From: JAFKFI01 sp963795435
GTDB taxonomy: Bacteria > Pseudomonadota > Alphaproteobacteria > Acetobacterales > Acetobacteraceae
DNA length: 64,000 nt
Direction: 5' to 3'
NCBI GenBank assembly: GCA_963795435.1
Contig: CAWCHV010000009.1
Coordinates: 806,001 to 870,000, forward strand
Of the stretch, positions 21,067 to 30,095 are shown piece by piece; the first letter of the stretch is position 1, and every line of letters begins with the position of its first letter. The position numbers were made by a program, and so were the translations under genes. A model generated the notes under the pieces. The model worked only from the letters and a program-made list of their open reading frames with translations, made no database searches and was not told the origin of the DNA.

Positions 21067-21522
21067 ATGCAAGAGGCCCTCGCCGTCCACCGCGAGACCC
21101 ACATCCCGGCGCCGCCCGCCGCGGTGTTCGCCCTCCTGACCGATCCGGAGAAGATCCTGCGCTGGATGGGGACGGAGGCGGAGGTCGAGCCGCAGCCCGG
21201 CGGGCTCTATCTCGTCAACGTCACCGGCGCTCGCTTCGCCCGCGGCTCATTCCGCGAGGTGGTGCCGGTACACCGCTTGGCCTACAGCTTCGGCTGGGAC
21301 GGCAGTGAGGTAGTGCCGCCAGGATCGAGCCTGGTCGAGATCGACCTGATTGAGCAGCCGCACGGAACACTGCTACGCCTGACCCACACTGGCCTGCCCA
21401 ATGCCGAGCAATGCGCCAGCCACGCGGAAGGGTGGGCCCATTACCTCGGCCGGCTGGCCGAGGTTGCGGCCGGGCGCGACCCGGGTCCGGACCCCTGGCA
21501 CGGCCGCACTGGGAGCGAGTGA
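21067..21522 (+). CDS. SRPBCC/AHSA1-domain protein
   Basis: This 151-residue soluble protein has the START-like fold of the AHSA1 (SRPBCC) family: HRETHIPAPPAAVFALLTDPEKILRWMG at the start, a glycine-rich GGLYLVNV strand, and the C-terminal helix AEGWAHYLGRLAEV. Such proteins bind hydrophobic ligands and often sit beside ArsR regulators, which is not the case here. It is divergent from the cyclase gene, with 116 bases between the starts. No specific function can be assigned. Confidence 0.82.
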   Translation: MQEALAVHRETHIPAPPAAVFALLTDPEKILRWMGTEAEVEPQPGGLYLVNVTGARFARGSFREVVPVHRLAYSFGWDGSEVVPPGSSLVEIDLIEQPHGTLLRLTHTGLPNAEQCASHAEGWAHYLGRLAEVAAGRDPGPDPWHGRTGSE

Positions 21523-21726
21523 CCGGTCTTTACGTGGGCGTAGCAGCCACCGTCACGTGCGCCAAAGCGAGTATTCTGAAACAACCACCGCTGGCCCCGA
21601 TGACGACCGCGACCAGCTTTAACTCCTGGCCCGGACCGCGACCATCCGGGGAGCCGTCTCAACGATAGCTGGCGAACACCATCGTCATTCCGGCGTCCAT
21701 GAAGCGTCTTCTCCCGCTGGGACTCA

Positions 21727-23388
21727 TCAGCTCAGCGAGATACCCACATAGCCATTGGCCGCCACTTCATCGCAGCGGGCCCGATAGGCCGGCGCACCGC
21801 CCTGGTATTGCAGAACCCGCCGCACGTTCCGACCCTCTACATTGGAGTTGATGCCTGTCGCCCATGAGTCGACCTGGGTGTAGAGCATTCCGGCAGCGAG
21901 TTCCTCGACGTGACGCGACCAATCGGCCTCGGCCCCCGCCATCGCCTCGAATCGCGTGACACCGTGGTCGCGTATATTGCCCATAAGCCCGGTGACCCAC
22001 TCGACGTTCTGTTCGATGCAGCGCGGAATGTTGCAGCGGGTGGAGGCATTGTGCGGCCCGACGATGGTCAGCATGTTCGGAAAGCCGGCCGACATTAGCC
22101 CAAGATAGGTCTTCGGCCCGTCCGCCCAGTGATCCTTCAGGCGCAAACCGTGAACGCCGCTGAAGTCGATCCGATCGAAGGCGCCGGTGACCGCGTCGAA
22201 GCCGGTTGCATAAATGATAATGTCGAAGTCGTACGCGTCGTCGCTGGTCCTGATGCCGGTCTCGGTGATCCGCTCGATCGGCATCCGGCGTGTATCGACG
22301 AGCCGAACGTGTGGCAGGTTGTAGACTTCGTAGTAGCCGGTTTCCTGCGGCACCCGGCGCGTGCCGAAGCCGTGGCACTTCGGGATCAGCATCTCCGCCA
22401 CCGCAGGATCCTTCACTCGTTGACGGATCTTGCGGGCGACGAAGTCGCTGAACAGCGCATTGGCCCTGGCATCCGTCAGCACGTCGCGGAAATTCGCCAT
22501 CCAGATGCCAAACCCTGGCTCGCTGTAGAGTTTTTCCCAGAACGCCTCGCGTTCCTCCTCGGTCACGTCGAAGACGCTGCGGGGGTCGGTGTCGTGAATG
22601 TAGCAGCCCGGCGTCTGCCGCAGCAGCTCGAACATTGCCGGGTATCCGGCCTTGATCTTCCGCTGCTCCTCATCCGTTATCTTCCGGTTGTGGAGCGGCG
22701 TGCACCAGTTGGGCGTGCGCTGGAAAACAGTCAGGTGCCCGACCAGCGGCGCAATGGTCTGAACGACCTGAACGCCGGTCGCCCCGGTCCCAATTACGGC
22801 AACCCGCTTGCCGGTGAAATCCACCGGCTGCTGTGGCCACTTGTAGGTGTGGAAGGCCTGGCCGCGAAAGCTGTCGGCGCCGGGAATGCGTGGGAGCGTG
22901 TAGGCGGAAAGAGGACCGATCGCCGTGATGAGGAACCGAGCCGAGTAGCGTTGGCCATTGTCCAACGTTACGTCCCAGCGGCGCCTCGCTTCGTCGAACG
23001 CGGCGGCAGACACACGGCTGTCGAGCTGGACATCACGCCGCAGGTCGAACCGGTCGGCGACGTGATTCAGGTAGCGAAGCGTCTCCGGCTGAGCAGCGAA
23101 ATGCTCCGACCAGCTCCACTCTTGCAGCAACTCCTCCGAGAAGGAATAGCCATAGGTATAGCTTTCGAAGTCGAAGCGCGCCCCGGGGTAGCGGTTCCAG
23201 TACCAGGTCCCACCGACCCCATTTCCAGTCTCGAAGGCGCGGACGGAAAGCCCAAGCTCGCGCAGGCGATGGAGCTGATATAGCCCGGCGATGCCCGCGC
23301 CGACCACGATCGCATCGAACGAGGCGCACTCGCTTGCCCCTTCCGCCGGAAAAGGCGCCGTCGTCGTGTCAAGCGGGACCGGTGTCAT
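21727..23388 (-). CDS. Baeyer-Villiger-type flavin monooxygenase (copy 1)
   Basis: This 553-residue protein has the FAD Rossmann motif GAGIAGL, the NADPH motif GTGATG, and between them FRGQAFHTYKWP, the FxGxxxHxxxW(P/D) fingerprint of Baeyer-Villiger monooxygenases. GVGGTWYWNRYPGARFD is typical of cyclohexanone- and phenylacetone-monooxygenase relatives. Such enzymes insert oxygen next to a ketone using NADPH and O2. The ATG at 23388 follows GGAGG by about four bases. It is transcribed away from a second copy at 23671; the two probably share a control region. Confidence 0.9.
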   Translation of the reverse strand: MTPVPLDTTTAPFPAEGASECASFDAIVVGAGIAGLYQLHRLRELGLSVRAFETGNGVGGTWYWNRYPGARFDFESYTYGYSFSEELLQEWSWSEHFAAQPETLRYLNHVADRFDLRRDVQLDSRVSAAAFDEARRRWDVTLDNGQRYSARFLITAIGPLSAYTLPRIPGADSFRGQAFHTYKWPQQPVDFTGKRVAVIGTGATGVQVVQTIAPLVGHLTVFQRTPNWCTPLHNRKITDEEQRKIKAGYPAMFELLRQTPGCYIHDTDPRSVFDVTEEEREAFWEKLYSEPGFGIWMANFRDVLTDARANALFSDFVARKIRQRVKDPAVAEMLIPKCHGFGTRRVPQETGYYEVYNLPHVRLVDTRRMPIERITETGIRTSDDAYDFDIIIYATGFDAVTGAFDRIDFSGVHGLRLKDHWADGPKTYLGLMSAGFPNMLTIVGPHNASTRCNIPRCIEQNVEWVTGLMGNIRDHGVTRFEAMAGAEADWSRHVEELAAGMLYTQVDSWATGINSNVEGRNVRRVLQYQGGAPAYRARCDEVAANGYVGISLS

Positions 23389-23670
23389 ATGTCCTCCGCG
23401 GGTCGTCCTACCAAGAAGTACGCATGAGTACCATATAGTAGGGGGCCGAGGCCGGGCAGTCAAGTTGGCTGGCAAAGCCGTCGGGAGGCCACCGGGTATG
23501 CGCCACCTTTGCCCGGAGAATTCCCGTATCGCAAACGGTCCATCGAAGCCCTGGACACGTCCTACCAAATGATAGACAGTCCCGTCGAGCACAGATGCTG
23601 TCAAGCGAGAGGTGGCCTGCGACGGCGCGAAAAAGCGCTTGGCGGGCTGACATGGGAGGACTGGGAAAGG

Positions 23671-25290
23671 ATGAACGACGTGGCGGATCTCCGGACAACC
23701 AAACTCGACGCGCTGGTCATTGGCGCGGGCTTCGGAGGGCTGTACCAGTTGCTCTGCCTGCGCGATCGCCTCGGTCTATCCGTGAAGGCGCTGGAAGCGG
23801 GCAGCGGGGTGGGTGGCACCTGGTATTGGAATCGCTATCCTGGCGCGCGGTGCGACTCGGAAAGCCACGTGTATTGGTACACATTCTCCTCCGAGCTGAT
23901 GCGGGAATGGGAATGGTCCGAGCGCTATCCCGGCCAAGCCGAGATTCTGGGGTATCTGAACTTCGTTGCCGACAAGTTCGACCTGAAGCGCGATATTCAG
24001 TTCAACAGCCGCGTGACGTCCGCGCACTACGATGACGCGACCAATCGCTGGCGCGTGCGCACCGAACAGGGCGAGACATTCGTCGTGAAGTTTCTCGTCA
24101 CTGCTGTCGGCTGCCTTTCCACAGCCAACGTACCCACGATTCCTGGCCTGCGGGATTTCAGGGGCAGCTGGTACCACACCGGCCAGTGGCCGCACGAAGG
24201 GGTGGATTTCACCGGCAAGAGCGTCGGCATGATCGGCACTGGGTCGACCGGCATTCAGGCCGCGCCAGTGATTGCCGAGCAAGCCAAGCATCTGACGGTA
24301 TTTCAGCGCACCGCGAACTATTCGGTGCCGGCACGCAACGTGCCGCTGACGCCGGAATTCAAGCAATACGTCAAGCAGAACGCGCAGGCGATACGGTCGG
24401 CGACGCATGAGACCTATAATGGGATGGCCTTCAAGGTCGAGGATCGCAAAGCGGTCGAAACCTTGCCCGAGGAGCGCGAGAAGATCTACGAGGCAGCCTG
24501 GCAGCGCGGCGGGCTACAGTTCCGTGCGGCGTTCCACGACATGCTGATCAGCAAGGAAGCGAACGACACCGCGGCAGATTTCATCAAGCGCAAGATCTGC
24601 TCAATTGTGAAGGATCCCAAGACCGCGGCGATCCTGTCGAACATTGACCACCCCTACGCGGCCAAGCGCCCGCCGATCGATACCGATTACTTCGAGACCT
24701 ATAATCGACCCAACGTCTCGTTGGTCGACGTGAAGGCCGCGCCCATTCAGCGGATCTCGGAGGCGGGGATCTGCACGGCCGAAACTGAGTATCCCGTGGA
24801 CATCATCGTCTTCGCGACCGGCTTCGACGCGATGACCGGTCCGCTGCTGCGGATGGATATTCGTGGGCGGGACGGCGTAGCACTGAAGGATGCGTGGAAG
24901 GCGGGGCCACACAACTACCTCGGTCTACAGGTCGCCGGATTCCCCAACCTGTTCACCATCACCGGTCCTGGCAGCCCGTCGGTTCTGTGCAATATGCCGG
25001 TGGCAATCGAGCAGCACGCGGATTGGATTGCCAATTGCATCGACTACATGCGCTCGAAGGGGTTGGAACGGATCGAGGCGCTGCCTGAGGCTGTGGAGAA
25101 GTGGGTGGCCAAGGTCAATGAGGTCGCCAGCCAAACGCTGCTGCCAATGGCGAGGCATTCTTGGTATCTCGGGGCGAATATCCCGGGCAAGCCCCGAGTG
25201 TTCATGCCGTATGCGGGTGGCATGGTCCGGTACCGTGAGATCTGCCACAACGTGGTTGCACGGGACTACGAAGGATTTGCCCTATCATAA
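23671..25290 (+). CDS. Baeyer-Villiger-type flavin monooxygenase (copy 2)
   Basis: This 539-residue enzyme has the same architecture as the divergent neighbour: GAGFGGL for FAD, FRGSWYHTGQWP as the Baeyer-Villiger fingerprint, GTGSTG for NADPH, and GVGGTWYWNRYPGARCD. The two proteins are clearly paralogous but far from identical (compare their C-termini), so this is an old duplication or separate acquisition with likely different substrates. GGGAGG lies 11 bases before the ATG. A TetR gene follows about 390 bases downstream on the other strand and may regulate the pair. Confidence 0.9.
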   Translation: MNDVADLRTTKLDALVIGAGFGGLYQLLCLRDRLGLSVKALEAGSGVGGTWYWNRYPGARCDSESHVYWYTFSSELMREWEWSERYPGQAEILGYLNFVADKFDLKRDIQFNSRVTSAHYDDATNRWRVRTEQGETFVVKFLVTAVGCLSTANVPTIPGLRDFRGSWYHTGQWPHEGVDFTGKSVGMIGTGSTGIQAAPVIAEQAKHLTVFQRTANYSVPARNVPLTPEFKQYVKQNAQAIRSATHETYNGMAFKVEDRKAVETLPEEREKIYEAAWQRGGLQFRAAFHDMLISKEANDTAADFIKRKICSIVKDPKTAAILSNIDHPYAAKRPPIDTDYFETYNRPNVSLVDVKAAPIQRISEAGICTAETEYPVDIIVFATGFDAMTGPLLRMDIRGRDGVALKDAWKAGPHNYLGLQVAGFPNLFTITGPGSPSVLCNMPVAIEQHADWIANCIDYMRSKGLERIEALPEAVEKWVAKVNEVASQTLLPMARHSWYLGANIPGKPRVFMPYAGGMVRYREICHNVVARDYEGFALS

Positions 25291-25677
25291 CGGAGTCCGC
25301 GGCGCAGTCCGGTCCAGGCAGCGCTTCAGTCCACGCGTTCCCGATCTGTAGGACACACACTCATGGGCTGACGTCCCAAGCTAATCGTCGCGAGCCCACG
25401 CCGAGAATCCGTCTCTCACGCCCGCCGGGATTCCCAATTCGGTGAAATGTTCGCAGGCGTGTCGGGAGCGAGCCCCATCGCTTAGCGCCTATCCCGCGCA
25501 CCAGCCGACAACCGGACGGACGGCAAACGCGGCGGCGCCCCGCATCGCCGCCCGCTGGACGCCGGAGGCGCGGCTTCGGACCGTGCGGCAGATCTCGCCT
25601 CCGCGCACGCCCGCCGTCAGACCTGGGATCCGCAGTCCGAAACATGATGCACGACGTTGATGCAGCTTTGCTCGCGG
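25291..25677. other. Gap between monooxygenase and tetR, nothing recognised
   Basis: These 387 bases lie between two convergent genes. I see no conserved coding sequence and no clear hairpin with a T-run. Short open frames exist on both strands but have no recognisable content. Confidence 0.4.
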
Positions 25678-26244
25678 CTATTCCCGTCGCCGGCCCACCC
25701 CGTACAGCAATACCGACGTGGCGAGGTCAGCAACATCCTCGCTGCCGGAACCAATCGAGCGCAGCCAATCCGGAACGCGGTTGAGCCCGCCGAGGAAGTA
25801 GGGAACGAGCAGCTTGAGGTTGACATAGGGGTCAACCTCGTTCCGCCGAACACCGTCGGCGAACAGGTCGAGCCAAAGCTTCGCGTATTTCTCGCGCACC
25901 CTGCGTCCCTTGCGCTTCATGGCAGGCGGCAGATGCTCGTAGACCTGCATCAGCTTCTTGTCCGACTGGAACATGCAGGAGAGATGCGCGGAGACTGCTG
26001 CCTTGAGCCTCGACGGGAAGGGCGTCTCCTCGGGCACCTCGTCGATCGCATTTCTGACGTACTCGTGGAGCTCCTCGATGCCCGAGGTCAGGATCTCCTC
26101 GACGATCTGCTCCTTCGACGGGAAATGATAGTAGAGGCTGCCGGCTTTGACGTTGATCCGACCGGCGATCTCGCGCATCGTGCAGCCCTTGTAGCCGTGC
26201 TCGACAATGATGCTGGCAGCGGCGACGAGTATCTCGGCCCGCAT
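25678..26244 (-). CDS. TetR/AcrR-family transcriptional regulator
   Basis: This 188-residue regulator has an N-terminal helix-turn-helix (TMREIAGRINVKAGSLYYHF), then a helical ligand domain ending in LGGLNRVPDWLRS. The KAGSLYYHFPSKEQIVEEIL block is typical of TetR proteins that respond to lipid-like or aromatic compounds. The start is uncertain: the ATG at 26244 leaves a short N-terminus, and a GTG at 26421 would add a basic, low-complexity tail. It faces the second monooxygenase gene and could control the monooxygenase pair. Confidence 0.85.
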   Translation of the reverse strand: MRAEILVAAASIIVEHGYKGCTMREIAGRINVKAGSLYYHFPSKEQIVEEILTSGIEELHEYVRNAIDEVPEETPFPSRLKAAVSAHLSCMFQSDKKLMQVYEHLPPAMKRKGRRVREKYAKLWLDLFADGVRRNEVDPYVNLKLLVPYFLGGLNRVPDWLRSIGSGSEDVADLATSVLLYGVGRRRE

Positions 26245-26691
26245 GGGGCTTGGTCTTTTCACCTCGGCGACCCTCGCCGCCGGCGCGATTGCTTGTCCCG
26301 AACCAACCGACTTCCTCTCGGATCTCGATGCCGTCGCCGCTACGCCGGAGCCGTTGCCGCTCCGCGCTGGCGCCCGTCGGGAGGGACGTGAAGATGTATG
26401 ATCGGCGGCGGCGTTCGTCACTAGTTTGCCTTCCAGCAATATACGACCAATGTGGACCTTTGCTGCTTCTAACCCATTTGCCGGCCTGCGTCCAACCAAA
26501 CGATAGTTCGCGCGCCGCCTGCTCAGTACCTCATGAAGCCGAGAGGGGTTTCGATAGCGATTGCTGATGCCACGGCGACCCCGCTGCAAGCGCCGAGAGC
26601 GTGGCCGCAGGGCGATCGCTTGAACGGTTGGGGGATTCCGGCGCGGGCTGAAGTCTGATTTTTGGGAGGCCTCTGATGCGGAGGTTTCCCG
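26245..26691. other. Gap upstream of tetR, includes 5' flank of an IS fragment
   Basis: This 447-base region is the likely promoter area of the tetR gene and the 5' non-coding end of the ISAs1-type fragment that starts at 26692. A CAGGGCGATCGCTTGAACGG run near 26606 might be the IS end. No gene is recognised. Confidence 0.35.
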
Positions 26692-27055
26692 ATGGCTGGC
26701 CCGGCGCTTCTGGATCATTTTTCGGCTCTGGCGGACCCTCGCCAGCCCTGGAAGGTGGCGTTCCCATTGTCCGAGATCCTGCTGGTGGTGCTGTGCGGCA
26801 CGCTGGCGGGCGGCCAGAACTTCGTTGAGATCAGGCAATGGGCCGGGCACAAGCTCGACTTCCTGCGTCGTTTGCGGCCGTTCGCGCGCGGCGTCCCCTC
26901 GCACGACACGCTCAACGACGTGATGAACGCGCTCGACGCGCGGACCTTCTCCGAATGCTTTACGGCATGGGTGGAGAGCCTGCGCGCCGCCGAGCCCGAC
27001 ATCGTCGCCATCGACGGCAAGACCTCGCGCCGGGCGCGCCGGGGCGATGCCCACC
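26692..27055 (+). pseudogene. ISAs1-family transposase, N-terminal fragment
   Basis: The frame opens at ATG 26692 and encodes LLDHFSALADPRQPWKV, then LVVLCGTLAGGQNFVEI and DIVAIDGKTSRR, the conserved N-terminal third of ISAs1 (H-repeat) transposases, including the first catalytic aspartate in AIDGK. Homology stops near 27055, after about 120 of the usual 370 or so codons. The rest of the element is gone. It marks the left edge of the decayed island. Confidence 0.82.
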
Positions 27056-28844
27056 CGTCGCTTCCGCGGCAGTCGAGACAGGCGCAGGTACCCGCCGGCG
27101 CAAGCGGAAAGCAATCCGTTTCAGAAGGCGCCGAGACGATTGGGTAGTCGAGGTGTGAGGGCAGCTGGTGGTCAACGATGGGAAGTGCTGAACAGAATGA
27201 GGCGGCTGCCGCACAAGCGAGGATACGGCGCCGCACCTCCGCGCGGGCCACTTGCACATGGAGGTCCGGGTCATCGCTCACAGTCCGTCCTCCATCGTTG
27301 CCAATGTGAATTCCGCTCGCGCGTCGGGTCGGCGCGGTGGCGTGTTGGCGGCGCGGATCGCGAGTTCTTCGGCGAGCTCAACCGCGCGACGGCGCACCTC
27401 GACGTCATCCAGCAAACGCGCGCGATCGGCGGCGGCGAGGGCCACGTCGACTTGTAGAAGTCGACGAGCTGCTGCTCGCTGTGTGCCTGCACTGCTTCTG
27501 GTGCGACCCGCACCAGCGCCCCCCAGACCAGTTGTCGGACTACCCCGCCGGCGGCAACAAGCTGCCGACCAGCAGTGCATCGCGTGCGGGATTGGTAAGC
27601 GGGTTCACGCTCAGACCGGGCGTGCGTGCGGCCACCTCGATGGCCGCTACCACTTCTGCCTTGCCTCCTCCAGCGGCAGCGGCGCGCGCGAGATCGCCGT
27701 CTCCTCGACGGTTAGATCGGTCAGCTTCTCGCGCAGCTCGTCGATCGTGGCGCAATCGAGATCGCGGTCGATCACGACGCGGAACGGCGCGGTTACGGCA
27801 CCCCAGCCATTCCGGCACCCCGGCCATTGCTCTCCAGGCTCAACGTCGCGGCGGGCTGCGGTCGTGATCGCGGTCAGTTCCGAGAATGCCGCCCGCTCGC
27901 TTTCCACCATCCGATCGTGCCGTGCCAGATCCTTCTCCGCATCGGTAAGCGCTCGCCAGCATGACGCGCACAGCCTCGAGCTGCTCGCCAAATTGACGCA
28001 TGACAGTCGCGCGCTGACCCGCGCTGAGGTCGCCAGGCAAGGGCGGCATACGCGGGAGCTCGCGGCCCCGGCGCTCGGCACGGCAGCGGCGCGTCGAGCT
28101 CGGCGGCCGACTGCCCGCGCTGCAATTCGAGATCGAATACGCGTTGCCGCAGCGATGCATGCCGGCCCACCAACCGCTCGGCGCACTCGCGCAGAGCCGC
28201 CATCCGCCGCGAGGCGTGGCTGAAGTCCAAGCGCGATCTCGGTCATGCTCGCATAGCGAAAGCCTGTCTGCATCAGCGACGTCGGTAACATATCGAGCCC
28301 GAGCGCGTCCGATCCGACCGTCGGCGCGAGCACGAGGTCGTGCTGGTCGGGATGCGGCATGTCGCGATGCAGCCGCGGCACATGACCAGCGGGCCGGCGT
28401 TCTCACCGCGCCAAGTCGCGCGCACCATGCGGGCGAGGAACGCGCCGCTCGGCGTCGGGACGTGCCGCTTGTGCCCCAGCAAGCGCCATTTCCCGGCGGC
28501 CTGCGATGACTGCGGGATGGGCGGTCAGGACCGCGGCCTCCGGGTCGGCACCGACGTCGCGCTCGATCAGACGGGCGAGCGCGTGCTCTTGCACCGTCAG
28601 CGCCCAGAGCGAGCAGCCGACACAGCTCGCCCGCGCAGACGGCGAGCACGAGCGTGCAGCTCTGCAAGCCCAATTCGTTCACCGGCGCCGGGTGGATCGG
28701 CCTTGACGGCACGAGCGTGCGCCAGATCGCCAGCGGCGGACGTTCGAGGGCGGCGACGAACTCGGCGCGGCCGTCGAGTCTTCGGAGAAGCGCGATCCGG
28801 GCGCGGGTGCGATCACGGCGGTGCAGGGGGGCGGCGGCCCGGTG
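27056..28844 (-). other. Decayed island DNA, minus-strand gene fragments
   Basis: No intact gene is visible. The minus strand holds coding-like pieces that switch frame every 100-300 bases. Examples are LTDAEKDLARHDRMVESERAA (near 27900), TIDELREKLTDLTVEETAIS (near 27720), AARTPGLSVNPLTNPARDA (near 27590) and RARLLDDVEVRRRAVELAEE (near 27390). They read like one or two accessory or phage-type proteins broken by many small lesions, but I cannot name the family. The gene order continues that of the broken replication and methylase genes upstream. Confidence 0.5.
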
Positions 28845-29249
28845 CTACGCCTTGGGATCATCGAACGCGCGGCGCCGCGCCAGGAGGGCGAGCCACTGCC
28901 GCGCCCTGGCTCTCGCTTCAGTGCCGATCGGGCGCGACATTACGCTCACCGGCGTCGATGACTTGCAGTCCCGGCCAAAGGTCGGATTGGCGAGCTTGAG
29001 CAACACGTCGCAGAGGCAGGCGAGTGGAGCCCACCAGCACACGAGGTCACGGCCGCGCAGTTCCTCCAGCCGGGCGAGCAAGTGCGGCTGCTCCGCGATC
29101 CACCGCTCGTAGCGGGCGACGACCGTGGCGCGGCTGCCGTTGCAGCCGACGCGGAACGGATTGCCGAACGGCGAGGGACGGCCGCAGTAGATCGCGCCGG
29201 CCGGGATGCGATCGCGCTGCTTGTTCAGGACCTGCGGCGGGTCGCTCAT
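28845..29249 (-). CDS. DUF4326 protein
   Basis: This 134-residue protein starts at the ATG next to the end of the methylase-like gene. IYCGRPSPFGNPFRVG near the start and LRGRDLVCWWAPLACLCDVLL are the core blocks of DUF4326, a small domain common in phages and integrated elements and of unknown function. The usual histidine in the CHxD block is replaced (CLCD here), which may weaken a metal or catalytic site. The C-terminal 35 residues are extra and may be frameshift-derived. It is the only fairly intact gene in this part of the island. Confidence 0.75.
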   Translation of the reverse strand: MSDPPQVLNKQRDRIPAGAIYCGRPSPFGNPFRVGCNGSRATVVARYERWIAEQPHLLARLEELRGRDLVCWWAPLACLCDVLLKLANPTFGRDCKSSTPVSVMSRPIGTEARARARQWLALLARRRAFDDPKA

Positions 29250-29252
29250 CAG

Positions 29253-29866
29253 TCATTCTCCGCGACGATCCAGGGCGGGCTCGACGTCGGCGTATCGGCG
29301 TCGGTGTGAGAGTGGCGGCCCGGTGCGGTCCGCGCGCCAGACGCCCCAGGTGTTCGACCAGCGCCCGCCGCCGCGTGTCCCTGGCAGCCAGACCGGCCGC
29401 CAAGAGCACCCCACTCCGAGTCGGCGCAGTTGAGCGCAGCGGCGCGCTTGCCGGCTGATAGTGCGTCGTCGCGCAGCAGCAGCACCAGGGCGAAAACCTT
29501 GCCACGGTCGAGCAGGCCGAGCCCGCGCACGATGAACCCGTCGAGCGCGTTGAACGGCGGGTTCGTGACGACCGCCGCGCCGCGCGTCTCGGCCGGCGGC
29601 GGGTTGTGCAGGAAGTCGTGCCGCAAGACTCCGGGAGCGCGCGGCACCAGGTCGGAGGCAAGCACGGTCCGGCCATCGGCCCGCAGCGCCGCCGAGAGCC
29701 GGCCATCCCCGGCCGCCGGCTCCCAAATCGGGCCGGGCAGCGCTGGCAGCACAAAGCGGATCACGGCGGAGACCAGCCATGGCGGCGTCGGCCACCAATC
29801 GGCATCGTCCCGGGCGGGCTGGGGCCGCAGGGAGGGCTGGTCGCGCGTCCACGCCGTTCCCGTCAT
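29253..29866 (-). pseudogene. DNA-methylase-like gene, frameshifted
   Basis: From ATG 29866 the frame encodes DDADWWPTPPWLVSAVIR, then IWEPAAGDGRL (SAM-binding) and VVTNPPFNAL (the NPPF catalytic motif of amino-group DNA methyltransferases). After ALNCADSEWG the frame breaks. The expected WRPVWLPGTRGGGRWSNTWG continuation lies in another frame and ends at 29253. The full-length product (about 200 residues) would be a phage-type methylase that may modify adenine. As read, the enzyme loses its C-terminus. Confidence 0.75.
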
Positions 29867-30095
29867 CGCCGACCCGTCCAGGCTGACGCGCTTCGCGCGT
29901 GAGTTGCAGTCGCCTTCGGACCCCGCCGCTGGTGGGGGGTTTTGCCGCGATCCCGCCCAAGAGAAGCCCGAGGGGGCACCAGTGGCGGACCCTCCGCCGC
30001 TGGTGCTTCTTCTCTCAGGCGGCGGCCATTAGCGGCGAAGCGGAAAAGCCCGGTTTCGCCATTGAACCGCCGGTCTTCCGCTGTCGGGCTCGGCT

